In this document: positions 9,651-18,893 of the stretch, piece after piece
Layout of the letters: every line of letters begins with the position of its first letter
Numbering within the stretch: the stretch's first letter is position 1
Assembly: GCF_017313265.1 (NCBI RefSeq)
Contig: NZ_JAFLQZ010000003.1
Span: forward strand, 310,001-374,000
DNA length: 64,000 bases
Source of the DNA: Hymenobacter telluris
Lineage (GTDB): Bacteria > Bacteroidota > Bacteroidia > Cytophagales > Hymenobacteraceae
Reading direction: 5' to 3'
Notes under the pieces: model-generated
Database searches by the model: none
Told to the model about the DNA's origin: nothing
What the model saw: only the letters and a program-made list of their open reading frames with translations
Position numbers and translations under genes: made by a program

Positions 9651-10697
9651 CTAAGCTACTACCTCGTAAGTCATGACGGGTTTGGCCTTGTTTTTCAGGT
9701 GCACCTCTCCCACTTCCTGGCATTGAAACGACTCTTTCACCTTGGCGTAGATGGCGTCGGTGATGATGATTTGGTTGGGCTTGGCCGAGGATTGCAGGCG
9801 CTGGCTCACGTTCACCGTGTCGCCGATGACGGTGTAGTCGAGGCGGCGCAGGGAGGCCGAGCCGATATTGCCCGACACCATTTCGCCGGTGTTGATGCCA
9901 ATGGATACGCGTGGTTGATAGGCGCTGCCGTCGGGTAGGGTGTTTTGCTGGGCCTGAATAACCGTTCGTACCGCCAGCGCGGCATCAATGGCGCGGTCCA
10001 GGTGAAATTCGCCCCGGAAAACGGCCATTACGGCGTCGCCCATAAACTTGTCGATGTAGCCGCCCTGCGCAATAACAGCCTTTACAATCTGGTCGAAATA
10101 GGTGTTGAGCAACGTAACCACCGTGCCGGCCGGCAGCACCTCCGACAACGACGTAAAGCCGCAGATGTCGATGAAGACCACCGTGGCTTCCACGGTTTCG
10201 CTCAGCATCAGGGAGTTTTCGAAGCCGGGCCGCGCCATGAAGTTGATAACGGTTTCATCGACGTACATCTTCAGGATATTGTTTTCCTGAATGGCGCGCA
10301 GCGTTTCGCGCAGCTGCTGCACGTGGCTGGCGGTTTTCTCCATAGTCACCTGCAAGTCGGTGAAATCCACGGGCTTGCACACAAAATCGAAAGCCCCCCG
10401 GTTCATGGCCGTGCGGATGTTTTCCATGTCGCCGTAGGCCGATACGATGACGGTTTTAACCACCGTATTCAGGTCATGGAGCCGGGTGAGCAGCGTCAGG
10501 CCATCCATAATGGGCATATTGATGTCACTGAGCACAATGTCCAGGTCGGGGTTGGCCTGCACGCAGTCCAGCGCCTCCTGCCCGTTGGCAGCAAACTTGA
10601 ACTCGTAGATACCCTCCCGAATCTGCCGCCGGAATTTTTGCTTGATCAGCAGCTCTAAATCTGCTTCGTCATCTACTACCAGAATCTTCGTTTTCAT
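9651..10697 (-). CDS. Response regulator with class III adenylate cyclase output
   Basis: The 348-residue protein has a receiver domain (residues 1-125, phospho-acceptor Asp58 in SDINMP, Lys109) and a class III nucleotide cyclase domain (about 165-348). All catalytic positions are visible: metal-binding Asp177 (FIDICGFT) and Asp221 (MGDAVM), purine-reading Lys217 and Thr289, and transition-state Asn296 and Arg300 (NVSQR). Lys plus Thr/Asp at the purine positions indicates ATP, so cAMP is the expected product. Its start overlaps the stop of the next gene upstream by four bases (ATGA), so the two are translationally coupled. The kinase at 11123 is the likely input. Confidence 0.93.
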   Translation of the reverse strand: MKTKILVVDDEADLELLIKQKFRRQIREGIYEFKFAANGQEALDCVQANPDLDIVLSDINMPIMDGLTLLTRLHDLNTVVKTVIVSAYGDMENIRTAMNRGAFDFVCKPVDFTDLQVTMEKTASHVQQLRETLRAIQENNILKMYVDETVINFMARPGFENSLMLSETVEATVVFIDICGFTSLSEVLPAGTVVTLLNTYFDQIVKAVIAQGGYIDKFMGDAVMAVFRGEFHLDRAIDAALAVRTVIQAQQNTLPDGSAYQPRVSIGINTGEMVSGNIGSASLRRLDYTVIGDTVNVSQRLQSSAKPNQIIITDAIYAKVKESFQCQEVGEVHLKNKAKPVMTYEVVA

Positions 10698-11083
10698 AGC
10701 GTCTCCAAGGAGAGTAATTTTTCTTTGAGCGCAGCAAAATCTACGGGTTTGGTTAGGAAGTCGTTGGCACCTAGCTGCATAGCTTGGTTGTAGCTCTCGG
10801 TGTCGCCGTACGCGGTTATCATCATCACCATCGGGGGCGGGGGCGGCGGCGCGTCATACTCCTGTTTCACGAGCCGCAGCAGTTCCAGCCCGCTCATGCC
10901 CGGCATGTTGATGTCGGACAGAATCAGCACCACTTCCGAAACGTGACTATGCAGGTAGTTCAGCGCTTCCTCACCGGAATACGCAAACGAGAATTCAAAT
11001 TTACCACTGCGAATTTCCCGCCGGAAACGCTGCTCAAACAGCGTCCGCACGTCGGTTTCGTCGTCAACAACCAGTATTTTCAT
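10694..11083 (-). CDS. Single-domain response regulator
   Basis: A 129-residue stand-alone receiver domain with acidic pair Asp7-Asp8, phospho-acceptor Asp57 in SDINMPGMSG, and Lys near 108 (TKPVDF). It has no output domain. It closely resembles the receiver domain of the neighbouring cyclase protein (REIRSGKFEFSF versus RQIREGIYEFKF), suggesting duplication within the operon. It could relay or buffer phosphate between the upstream kinase and the cyclase. A poly-Pro stretch (six prolines near residues 79-84) sits in a loop. Confidence 0.93.
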   Translation of the reverse strand: MKILVVDDETDVRTLFEQRFRREIRSGKFEFSFAYSGEEALNYLHSHVSEVVLILSDINMPGMSGLELLRLVKQEYDAPPPPPPMVMMITAYGDTESYNQAMQLGANDFLTKPVDFAALKEKLLSLETL

Positions 11084-11122
11084 CTTACGCTAAGGTAGTA
11101 CAGTTACCAGATTAAGTTGGTT

Positions 11123-12514
11123 TTATTCAGGCAGCACAATTACAAACTCAGTGCCCCGGCCTTCCTCACTATCCACCGTCAGCGTGCCGTTGTGGCCTTG
11201 CGTGATGATGTCGTAGCTGAGCGAAAGGCCCAGGCCGGTGCCTTCGCCGGTGGGCTTGGTGGTGAAAAAGGGCTGGAAAATCTTTTGCTTCACGCTTTCC
11301 GGAATGCCCAGGCCGTTGTCGCGCACCCGTATTTCGCTGCCTTCGCTAGTGTGGCAGGTGCTTACCGTAACCGTGGGATAATAGCCGGCTTCCTGGCGTT
11401 TCTGGCGCTGCTGCACGGCATAAAAGGCATTGGTCAGCAAATTGAGCAGCACCCGCCCGATGTCCTGCGAAATAACCTGCACTTGCCCCAGGTTTGGGTC
11501 GAAGTGGGTTTCGAGGGTGGCGTTGAAGGTTTTGTCTTTGGCGCGGAGGCCGTGGTAAGCCAGGCGCAGGTATTCGTCGCAGAGGGCGTTGAGGTCGATG
11601 AGTTGCCGCTCGCCGGAGCTGGCGCGGCTGTGCTCCAGCATGCCCCGCACAATGCTGCTGGCCCGCTGCCCGTGGTGCGTAATCTTTTGCAGGTTTTGCT
11701 TGAGGTCGGCCAGCAGCTCGTTTTCCAGCTCCGGGTCCCGCTCCGCCTTCTGGCACTCCTCTTCCAGCTCCTGCACCAGCTCCGCCGACACTTCCGAGAA
11801 GTTGTTGACGAAGTTGAGCGGGTTCTGGATTTCGTGGGCAATGCCAGCCGTTAGTTCGCCGAGGCTGGCCATTTTCTCGGCCTGAATCAGTTGGGCCTGC
11901 GTGGTTTTCAGCTCGGTGAGGGTGTAGCGCAGCTCCTCGGCCTGCTGGGTAAGGGCGGCCGTACGCTCCGATACCAGCCGTTCCAGCTCGGCGTTTTGGG
12001 CCTCAATGCGCCGCTTGTTTTGCTCTTCTTCTTCGCGCAGCAGGCGCTCGGCCTCCAGGTTCTTCTTCTGGCTGCGGGCAATCAACAGAAAGGTGGCCAG
12101 CCAGATAAACGCAAAACCCTGCGCCGTATCGAAGGCATCATCGTATTCATCCAGCAGTCCGTTGCCCAGCACTTTCGCCAGAAATTCGAGCAGGTAATGC
12201 AGCGCGAAGGGAGCTATAGCCAGCAGAATGGTGCGGGCCGGGCGGTAGTCCCGGATGCGCAGCAGCAGCAGCACCGTGCCGCCCAGGGTGAGCAGCCAGA
12301 ATATCCCGTTCAGATGGTCGCTCTTGATGTTGAACAGCAGCCCGAATACAGCCACTCCTATCCCCAGCACCCAGATTTTGTTGACGGCAACGGCCCAGCG
12401 CGGCGCCCGGACCGACAGGTTCAGAAACTTGCCGTACGCCCGCAGAATACCCCAGGCCACCAGCACAGAGAATGACAGCTCGGCGTTGATATTTATAAAC
12501 GATTTAGAGTCCAT
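11123..12514 (-). CDS. Membrane sensor histidine kinase
   Basis: The 463-residue protein has five hydrophobic segments (about residues 13-30, 47-64, 70-86, 94-112, 131-147), a coiled coil (150-215), a HisKA domain with phospho-acceptor His227 in LTAGIAHEIQNPLNF, and a HATPase domain with N, G1 (RDNGLGIPE) and G2 (GEGTGLGLSLSYDI) boxes. It has no large outer-membrane-side domain, so it probably senses something in or near the membrane. It is the first gene of the operon with the two receiver proteins. The ATG at 12514 was chosen because it is followed directly by the first helix; 12562 is an alternative start. Confidence 0.93.
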   Translation of the reverse strand: MDSKSFININAELSFSVLVAWGILRAYGKFLNLSVRAPRWAVAVNKIWVLGIGVAVFGLLFNIKSDHLNGIFWLLTLGGTVLLLLRIRDYRPARTILLAIAPFALHYLLEFLAKVLGNGLLDEYDDAFDTAQGFAFIWLATFLLIARSQKKNLEAERLLREEEEQNKRRIEAQNAELERLVSERTAALTQQAEELRYTLTELKTTQAQLIQAEKMASLGELTAGIAHEIQNPLNFVNNFSEVSAELVQELEEECQKAERDPELENELLADLKQNLQKITHHGQRASSIVRGMLEHSRASSGERQLIDLNALCDEYLRLAYHGLRAKDKTFNATLETHFDPNLGQVQVISQDIGRVLLNLLTNAFYAVQQRQKRQEAGYYPTVTVSTCHTSEGSEIRVRDNGLGIPESVKQKIFQPFFTTKPTGEGTGLGLSLSYDIITQGHNGTLTVDSEEGRGTEFVIVLPE

Positions 12515-12795
12515 AATCTGCCTTTGAATGTGCAGGCGTTTCGTTTGGTAGAAGTAAGGCACTGTTGCTACCAGCGCGGGTTGTTGGTAGCAGTCGGGAA
12601 AAGGGTGCTATTCTTCCAGGTATTGCTTGCGGTGCTGAAGGTAAAGAAAGGGCGAATTTTTCAGGCTTCCACGCGTGCTTGTCTTTGCCGGGCCGGAAGC
12701 TGCGTTTTCCGGCTAGCTGATTCTCTGCGTTAACCAACAAATATTTGCTGGTATCGATATATTGTCGTGCTTTCCGATTGTTATCCGTACCCCGC
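12515..12795. other. Divergent intergenic region with a small inverted repeat
   Basis: This region separates the kinase operon from the HD-protein gene and must hold two promoters. TGCTACCA (12566-12573) pairs with TGGTAGCA (12585-12592), which could be an operator or a minor hairpin. A second short palindrome lies around 12732-12752. No clear -7 box was found. Confidence 0.4.
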
Positions 12796-13383
12796 ATGAA
12801 TCAGGAGCTTGCCGAAAAATACATCCTGCACGCGCTGGAAACCCAGCTACCCGCCACGCTCTACTACCACAGCGTGCACCACACGCTGGACGTAACCCAG
12901 GCGGCAATGCAGCTGGCTACTGCGGAGGGCATTACCGAGGAAGAACCACGGAAACTGCTGCGCACGGCTGCTCTTTTTCACGATGCTGGCTTTCTGCGCA
13001 CCTTCGATGAGCACGAGGCGGCTGGCTGCGAGCTGGTACACGATGTGCTGCCCGGTTTCGAGTACAGCCCAGCGCAGATAGAAACTATTTGCGCCATGAT
13101 TACGGCAACCAAGCTGCCGCAGGCGCCACACTCACACCTGGCCGAAATTCTCTGCGACGCCGACCTCGACTACCTGGGCCGCCCCGATTTCGAGCCAATA
13201 GCCAACACCCTGTTTCTGGAGTTTCAGGCCCGGCAGATTGTGGCGGCCGACGAAAACGCCTGGAACCGCTTGCAGGAGCAGTTTCTGGTGGCCCATCATT
13301 ACTGGACTACCACCGCCATAACCAACCGGGAAGCCAGCAAACAGGCCCGCTTGGCTGCTATTCGGGCGAAGCTGGCTTCGTAG
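12796..13383 (+). CDS. HD domain phosphohydrolase-like protein
   Basis: The 195-residue protein has the HD-superfamily metal ligands: His in HSVHHTLDV (about residues 25-29), the His62-Asp63 pair in ALFHDAGFL, and a later Asp in CDADLDYLG. HD proteins are metal-dependent phosphohydrolases, often acting on nucleotides; the substrate here is unknown. It is predicted to be cytosolic. The ATG at 12796 was chosen because the preceding 17 codons back to 12745 lack family similarity. It is followed by an independent gene on the same strand. Confidence 0.85.
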   Translation: MNQELAEKYILHALETQLPATLYYHSVHHTLDVTQAAMQLATAEGITEEEPRKLLRTAALFHDAGFLRTFDEHEAAGCELVHDVLPGFEYSPAQIETICAMITATKLPQAPHSHLAEILCDADLDYLGRPDFEPIANTLFLEFQARQIVAADENAWNRLQEQFLVAHHYWTTTAITNREASKQARLAAIRAKLAS

Positions 13384-13550
13384 CAAGTGCGGCTTCGTTG
13401 TCCGAAGCGTAACTGATAGGCAACGGTCCGCCCTAAAGCTTCATCTTTTCCGCACTTGCCTACCAGCCGGCCAGTTTTACGTACCACCCAGCTTCAAGCT
13501 TCGGCGGCCGCGAGGGTACTTCGGGCTGCTTGCCATTTCACCTCCTGTTT

Positions 13551-14213
13551 ATGCAGAAAACCGCGCTTATTGCTGGGGCCAGTGGCCTGATTGGCTCACA
13601 GTTGCTGCCGCTGCTGCTGGCCTCCGACCGGTATGCCAAAGTTATTGCCGTGGGGCGGCGGCCGGTTCCGCAGGTGCACCCCAAGCTGGAGCAGCGCGTG
13701 CTGGATTTCGATACGCTGGAAGAACACGCCATGAGCTTAATTGCCGACGACGTGTACTGCTGCCTGGGCACTACCATGCGGCAAGCCGGCTCGAAAGCCG
13801 CCTTCTACCGCGTCGACTACCTGTACGTGGTGACGCTGGCGGCCCTCACCGCCCGCAATTTTGCGGTGCAACTGATGCTGGTATCGGCCATGGGCGCCGA
13901 CTCCACCTCCCGCATTTACTACAACCGGGTGAAGGGCGAAGCCGAAGATGCCGTGCGCCAACTACCCTTCCGGGCCATTCACTTCTTTCGGCCGTCGTTG
14001 CTGCTGGGGGAGCGGGAGCAGAAACGAACCGGCGAGCAGGTGGGGGCCGTACTGCTGCGGCTGCTGCACCCGCTGCTGCTGGGGCCGTTGCGCAGGTACC
14101 GGGCCGTGCCGGGGGCCGTGGTGGCGCGGGCCATGCTGCGAGCGGCCGAAGAAGATGGCACTGGCATCCATGCCCACCCCTCGAATGAGATAAGCCAACG
14201 AGGTACTTTGTAA
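13551..14213 (+). CDS. NAD(P)-binding oxidoreductase, HTATIP2-like atypical SDR
   Basis: A 220-residue protein with an N-terminal Rossmann fold motif GASGLIG (residues 9-15) and a Tyr124-x3-Lys128 pair (YNRVKGE), the arrangement of atypical short-chain dehydrogenases such as HTATIP2/TIP30. VSAMGAD before it is typical of the third strand. Substrate unknown. The ATG at 13551 opens directly on the Rossmann strand. Upstream, GCAAGTGCGG at 13383 pairs with CCGCACTTGC at 13450, forming a possible terminator for the HD gene. Confidence 0.85.
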   Translation: MQKTALIAGASGLIGSQLLPLLLASDRYAKVIAVGRRPVPQVHPKLEQRVLDFDTLEEHAMSLIADDVYCCLGTTMRQAGSKAAFYRVDYLYVVTLAALTARNFAVQLMLVSAMGADSTSRIYYNRVKGEAEDAVRQLPFRAIHFFRPSLLLGEREQKRTGEQVGAVLLRLLHPLLLGPLRRYRAVPGAVVARAMLRAAEEDGTGIHAHPSNEISQRGTL

Positions 14214-14279
14214 AATTCCGTTGCCTGTCCGGTTTTATACTTAAATTTACGGCTTCATATTTCATTTTTCCATTTTAAC

Positions 14280-14858
14280 ATGAAGCATTTTTCCTTTATT
14301 CTATTGGCTGTAATCCTGATGAGTGGCACCCAGCAGGCAACAGCGCAAAGCAAAAAGAAAAGCAGTGGTGGCAGCAGTTCCGGCTATAGCACGGGTATTG
14401 GCTTGCGCGGCGGTGGCTACTCTTCGGGCCTCACTATCAAGCATTTCATGAGCGGCAAAAACGGCGTAGCCCTCGAAGCGTTGGTTACAACAGAATACAA
14501 GGCCCGTGGTGCCCGGCTCACGCTGCTAGGCGAGAAGCACAAGGCCATTTCCGACATCAAAGGGTTGCAGTTTTATTACGGAGCTGGCTTCCATGCCGGA
14601 GCCTACCAGGGGCGCTACTACTTCGATGACGTGCGCTACTACCGGGTACACAAAAAAGACGTGTACGTGTACCGCGACTACCGCTACGACGATGCCACCT
14701 ACGTAGCCGTGGGCGCCGACCTGATTCTGGGGCTGGAGTACAAGCTGGAGGATTTACCCTTCGTGGTGGGCGTTGACTACAAGCCGTTCTTTGAAGTATT
14801 CCACGGCTATACCGGCTTCTACAACGACGCCGCCATTAGCCTGCGCTTCACGCTCTAA
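14280..14858 (+). CDS. Secreted hypothetical protein, probable small outer membrane barrel
   Basis: The 192-residue protein has a signal peptide (residues 1-22, ending ATAQ), a Ser/Gly/Lys-rich linker (KKKSSGGSSSG), and about eight amphipathic strands with aromatic ends (FYYGAGFHAGAYQ, FVVGVDYKPFFEVF, DAAISLRFTL). The C-terminal aromatic-rich strand ending in phenylalanine-threonine-leucine suits an outer membrane barrel. No enzyme motif is visible. It is followed by a strong terminator at 14936. Function unknown. Confidence 0.8.
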   Translation: MKHFSFILLAVILMSGTQQATAQSKKKSSGGSSSGYSTGIGLRGGGYSSGLTIKHFMSGKNGVALEALVTTEYKARGARLTLLGEKHKAISDIKGLQFYYGAGFHAGAYQGRYYFDDVRYYRVHKKDVYVYRDYRYDDATYVAVGADLILGLEYKLEDLPFVVGVDYKPFFEVFHGYTGFYNDAAISLRFTL

Positions 14859-14935
14859 ATCTGTTCAGTGGCTATGGCGCGTATTCCAGGAAACTTCCCT
14901 TCTAGTGAATACCGAACCCGCCACTCAACCCACAC

Positions 14936-14971
14936 AAAAAACCCCACTCAGCTAGCTGAGTGGGGTTTTTT
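14936..14971. terminator. Bidirectional rho-independent terminator
   Basis: A perfect 36-base palindrome: six A, a GC-rich stem centred on GCTAGC, and six T. It serves the barrel gene on the + strand and the small lipoprotein gene on the - strand, which converge here. Confidence 0.93.
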
Positions 14972-14990
14972 ATTGAAGCAACTTCTACCA

Positions 14991-15269
14991 TTAGCGGCGT
15001 CCGCCACCCCGATAGTAGCCACCGCCACGCGGGCCGTGGTAGTAACGGGGGCCAGGATGCACGATAACCGGCGCAGGCCGCACAATCACTCTCGATGGGC
15101 GGTAGTACCGGGGGCCGTAGTAAGACCGATACCGGGGACCATAATAAGGGTCGCCGTAGTAGCCGGCCGGGCCGGTGCCTACCGCAACACCAGCCCCAAC
15201 ACAGCTAGTCAGCAACGTACCTGCTACCAGCAGGGCAAGTATCAACGGGAATCTTAGGAGCTTTTTCAT
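14991..15269 (-). CDS. Small Tyr/Gly/Pro/Arg-rich lipoprotein
   Basis: The 92-residue protein begins with a lipoprotein signal (hydrophobic core and lipobox LLTSC, Cys at residue 22) followed by a tail composed almost only of Tyr, Gly, Pro and Arg (GPRYRSYYGPRYY, GPRGGGYYRGGGRR). The tail is low complexity and probably disordered, anchored to the membrane by the lipid. The ATG at 15269 precedes MKKLLRFP; an upstream ATG at 15284 adds five residues. Such small lipoproteins are common in this group; the function is unknown. Confidence 0.75.
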   Translation of the reverse strand: MKKLLRFPLILALLVAGTLLTSCVGAGVAVGTGPAGYYGDPYYGPRYRSYYGPRYYRPSRVIVRPAPVIVHPGPRYYHGPRGGGYYRGGGRR

Positions 15270-15447
15270 AGTCAGGAGCGGCAAGACACATTAGAGGCCT
15301 GCTACTTCTACTTAGACGCAAAAACCAGCCCAAAGTTTACTTCACCCGTTTGCAAAAAACTATATAGAAGCCTGCTAGTCAACGCAAAGCACATCCAAAT
15401 TGGCACCTCTAAGCTCGTTGCGGCAGCTACTACAACACCGCGGCGGC

Positions 15448-16413
15448 TTACAGCGGAATTCGGTACGTAACATCGGTAGCACCACCAAACAAACCGTAAC
15501 CGGGGCGGATGTTGGAGAAGAGCGGCGCGGGCTCGGCAAACGGGTTGCCGTCGGTGTTGTAGTAGCGCTGCAACGACTGGTAGAAGCGGTAGGTGTCGGG
15601 GGTGATGCTGCTTACGGTTACTTCGATAAATGCTGGCTCCAGTACCCCCCCACCGTTTAGATACACATCATTGCTGACGGCAAGGCGCTGCCCATTTCCT
15701 CCAACGTCACTAAACGGATACTGACTGTAGAGGCCACGAGCTTCCGACAGCTGGTACCGATTCAAATTGATATCCGAATTACTGCCATTACTAGGACTGT
15801 TGTAATCATACTGGACCTCTCCCCAGTACTCGCCGTTGCGGTCCAGCACCCGAGCATACACCAAGTAATAATCAGTAGTAGCAGCGTTGTCGAGGATGCT
15901 GCACCTGAACCGGCCATTAATACCCCGGCTATTTGGGTTGACAGGATTAGTAGCCACAAAGCTTCCAGTTTCAATAACGGCGCGAGCCGGCAGCGTCAGG
16001 GTAGCTTCTACGGCTTCTACACCTGGTGCCGAGGCGCGCAGGGTGTACGTGCTACCGGGCTGCCCACCAAAGTTGCGAGTGGGCACGTAGTAGCCATACA
16101 GGCTATCAGGCTGGCCAGTGCTTGAGTTGAAGCCCGGCTGGCCCTTTGAGCGAAACCGTTCCACCACTTGCCCGGCCTCATTGAATATTTCCACCGTAGC
16201 ATCGCCTCGCCCAACTGGGTCTTTCAATTCCAGTACGCCCTGGCTGGTACTCACGAATAGGTTGCGCACCTCAAAAAACTTTGCTGGGGGCTGGTTGCTA
16301 AGCGTATACGTAAGGGCCAGCCGGGGCGTATGCGGCGGCACATCTACGTCTACAATGGTTTCGCAGCTACTGAAGGCCAGGGCAGCACAGCAAAGAGCAA
16401 GTATATTTTTCAT
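15448..16413 (-). CDS. DUF4249 lipoprotein
   Basis: The 321-residue protein has a lipoprotein signal with lipobox FSSC (Cys17) and the DUF4249 pattern: an early ETIVDVDVPPHTPRL, a plug-like beta-rich domain (YTLRASAPG), a FRCSILDNAATTDYYLV segment and a C-terminal FYQSLQRYYNTDGNPFAEPAPLFSNI motif. DUF4249 proteins are almost always encoded beside a TonB-dependent receptor, as here (upstream, same strand, 80 bases away). By analogy with SusD-like partners it may sit on the receptor at the cell surface; the ligand is unknown. Confidence 0.9.
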   Translation of the reverse strand: MKNILALCCAALAFSSCETIVDVDVPPHTPRLALTYTLSNQPPAKFFEVRNLFVSTSQGVLELKDPVGRGDATVEIFNEAGQVVERFRSKGQPGFNSSTGQPDSLYGYYVPTRNFGGQPGSTYTLRASAPGVEAVEATLTLPARAVIETGSFVATNPVNPNSRGINGRFRCSILDNAATTDYYLVYARVLDRNGEYWGEVQYDYNSPSNGSNSDINLNRYQLSEARGLYSQYPFSDVGGNGQRLAVSNDVYLNGGGVLEPAFIEVTVSSITPDTYRFYQSLQRYYNTDGNPFAEPAPLFSNIRPGYGLFGGATDVTYRIPL

Positions 16414-16493
16414 TATAAAGCAGGCAAGGTATGGCAGGTATTCAGGCGGCTACGAAAGCTGGGTAGGCGCCTGAACTCCGCGCTAATCTGTAA

Positions 16494-18893
16494 TTAGAAT
16501 TTGAAGGCTTTGCTGAATGATGGAATAATGGGAAACAAGGACACTTGGCGGTACACCGACTTTCGTTCTTCCGTAACGCCGTTCCAGGTATAAGTGGAGC
16601 CGGGGTCGAAGTAGAGGTAATAGGGGTTGCGGCGGCTGTACACGTTGTAGATGCTGAAGCTGTTCACGATTTCGCCCCACTTCTTTTTCTTGGTCTTACT
16701 TAGGTCCAGATCGAAGCGGTGATAAGCGGCCATCCGGAACGAATTCCGCTCCCCGTAGTCCTCGAAATCCTGATACGGCCCCAGCGTAAACCGCCCCTGC
16801 GACAACGTAGTGGCGTTGCCGGTGCCGTACACCCACGTACCCGACAGCGTAAGCGTAGGGCTGAACTTGTGGATGGCCACCACCGAAATATCGTGGCGCC
16901 GGTCGTATTTGTAGGGGAAAATGCGGCCCTGGTTGAGGTCGGGGAAGCGGCGCTTGCTCCAGGCCAGCGTGTAGCCAACCCAGCCGGTGGTACGGCCGGT
17001 TTTCTTCTGGATGAAAAACTCGCCGCCGTAAGCCCAGCCTTTGCCGCTGGTTACTTTGCTTTCCCAGTCGCTGTCCACGGTGCCCAGAAAGCTGGCACCC
17101 TCGCGGTACTCCACCAGGTTGCGCATGGGTTTGTAGTAGCTCTCGAAGCTTACTTCGTAGTCTTCCTCCTTGAAGCGCACGGTGCGGGCCGCTCCTACGC
17201 TCACCTGCTGCGCCCGTTGTGGCTTAATCAGCTTGGTAGCCGGCACCCACAAATCGGTGGGCAGGCCAATGCCGCTGTTGGTGAGCAGGTGAATAAACTG
17301 CGTGGTGCGGGCGTACGAGGCTTTCAGGGCCCAGTCTTCGGTGAGTAGGTAGCGGGCGGCCACGCGTGGCTCTATGCTGGGATAGAACTTGCCTTCCACC
17401 GCAAACCCATTCAGGCGCAAGCCGCCGTTCACTTTCAGGCGGTCGGTGAAGCGGTAGTCGTCCTCGGCGTACAGCCCAATTTCGCTGGCCAGGGTGCGCG
17501 TGCCCGAGTTGAGCTGGCTGCCCAGGTTGCCGGTGTTGTCTTTGGCGGTAAGGGCGCCGGGCCGGAACGAGTGCAGGATGTACTGCCCCCCGAACCGGAT
17601 GTAGTGGTCGGGCGTGGGCGTGTAGTCGAAATCGGTTTTGAGGCTGAAGTCCCGGATGTTGGACAGGTAGCGCAGGGCATATTTGTCGGTACGCCGCTGG
17701 CCCTGGTTGTTGTAGCGTCGTTCGTCCTCGGCTCCTACGTTGAACTGGTATTTGCTGTAGGTGAGGTGGGTGTTCATGAACAGCTGGTCGTGCACGATGT
17801 GGTTCCAGCGCAGTCCCGAGGTTAGGTTGCCCCAGCCCAGATTGGCCGCGGTGCGGCTGTAGTCGTCGGCCGAATTATCCTGGTCCCGAATGCGGGCGTA
17901 GAACTTGTCGTAGCCGGTGTAGGCACTCAGGTATAGCCGGTCACGGCTATTCAGCTTCCAGTTCAGCTTGGCGTTCAGGTCATGAAAGAAGTAGCCGACT
18001 GAGCCGCTGGTGCCTTCGCTGGAAAGCTGCGCCTTGATGAACGGCTGAGCCAGCACATCGAGGTAGGTACGCCGGGCCGAGATGATAAACGAGGCGGTAT
18101 CCTTCTTGATAGGGCCTTCCAGCGTGATTTTGGATGCCACAATACCAATGGCGCCCTCGCCGTGGAACTCCTGCATGTTGCCTTCCTTCATCGAAATATC
18201 GAGCACCGACGACAGCCGCCCGCCATACCGCGCCGGGAAGCCGCCCTTAATCAGCTCCACATTGTTGAGGGCATCGGCATTGAACACCGAAAAGAACCCG
18301 AACAAATGCGCGGCATTGTACACCGGCGTACCGTCCAGCAGAATCAGGTTTTGGTCGGGGGAGCCGCCGCGCACGTACAAGCCGCTCTGGCCCTCGCCGC
18401 CGCTTTGCACGCCGGGCAGCAGCTGCAACACCTTCAGCACGTCGGTTTCACCGAACAGCTTGGGCAGGCTCTTGATTTGGGCAATGGGTACGTTGATGGT
18501 GCCCATGCGGGTGCTGCGCTCAATCCGCTCCTCCCGGTTGCCCACCACCTCCACCCCACCCAGCTCGTTGCTGGTAGCCCGCAGCCGGAAATCGTGGCTG
18601 ATGTTGCGGGTGGTGGCTGCCGCCCAACGGGTCCGCTCGTAGCCGAGGTAGCTGGCCACCAGCCGCACCGAGTCGGAGGCGGGCAGCGTGAGCGAGTAGA
18701 AGCCGTAAGTGTTGGTGGCGGTGCCCTGGCCGGTGGTAGGGCTGACAACGGCCACGCCAATCAGGTTTTCGCCGGTGGCTCCGTCGCGCACGTAGCCGCT
18801 AATCGTGATTTTGGCGGCGGGCTGTTGCGCTTGCGCAGCCGCGGCACTCAACAGGAAACAGGGTACTACAACAGCGCGAAAAGCTGGATGCAT
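16494..18893 (-). CDS. TonB-dependent outer membrane receptor with carboxypeptidase-like N-terminal domain
   Basis: The 799-residue protein has a signal peptide (residues 1-22), a CarboxypepD_reg-like domain (about 30-110, ISGYVRDGATGENLIGVAV), a plug domain (about 120-240, with LPGVQSGGEGQSGLYVRGGSPDQNLILLDGTP split here by commas is not needed: key words are YVRGG and NLILLDG) and a 22-strand barrel to the C-terminus (FSKAFKF). It imports an unknown ligand across the outer membrane using TonB energy. The DUF4249 lipoprotein gene follows immediately on the same strand, so the two likely form one transport unit. The ATG at 18893 opens the signal peptide. Confidence 0.93.
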   Translation of the reverse strand: MHPAFRAVVVPCFLLSAAAAQAQQPAAKITISGYVRDGATGENLIGVAVVSPTTGQGTATNTYGFYSLTLPASDSVRLVASYLGYERTRWAAATTRNISHDFRLRATSNELGGVEVVGNREERIERSTRMGTINVPIAQIKSLPKLFGETDVLKVLQLLPGVQSGGEGQSGLYVRGGSPDQNLILLDGTPVYNAAHLFGFFSVFNADALNNVELIKGGFPARYGGRLSSVLDISMKEGNMQEFHGEGAIGIVASKITLEGPIKKDTASFIISARRTYLDVLAQPFIKAQLSSEGTSGSVGYFFHDLNAKLNWKLNSRDRLYLSAYTGYDKFYARIRDQDNSADDYSRTAANLGWGNLTSGLRWNHIVHDQLFMNTHLTYSKYQFNVGAEDERRYNNQGQRRTDKYALRYLSNIRDFSLKTDFDYTPTPDHYIRFGGQYILHSFRPGALTAKDNTGNLGSQLNSGTRTLASEIGLYAEDDYRFTDRLKVNGGLRLNGFAVEGKFYPSIEPRVAARYLLTEDWALKASYARTTQFIHLLTNSGIGLPTDLWVPATKLIKPQRAQQVSVGAARTVRFKEEDYEVSFESYYKPMRNLVEYREGASFLGTVDSDWESKVTSGKGWAYGGEFFIQKKTGRTTGWVGYTLAWSKRRFPDLNQGRIFPYKYDRRHDISVVAIHKFSPTLTLSGTWVYGTGNATTLSQGRFTLGPYQDFEDYGERNSFRMAAYHRFDLDLSKTKKKKWGEIVNSFSIYNVYSRRNPYYLYFDPGSTYTWNGVTEERKSVYRQVSLFPIIPSFSKAFKF

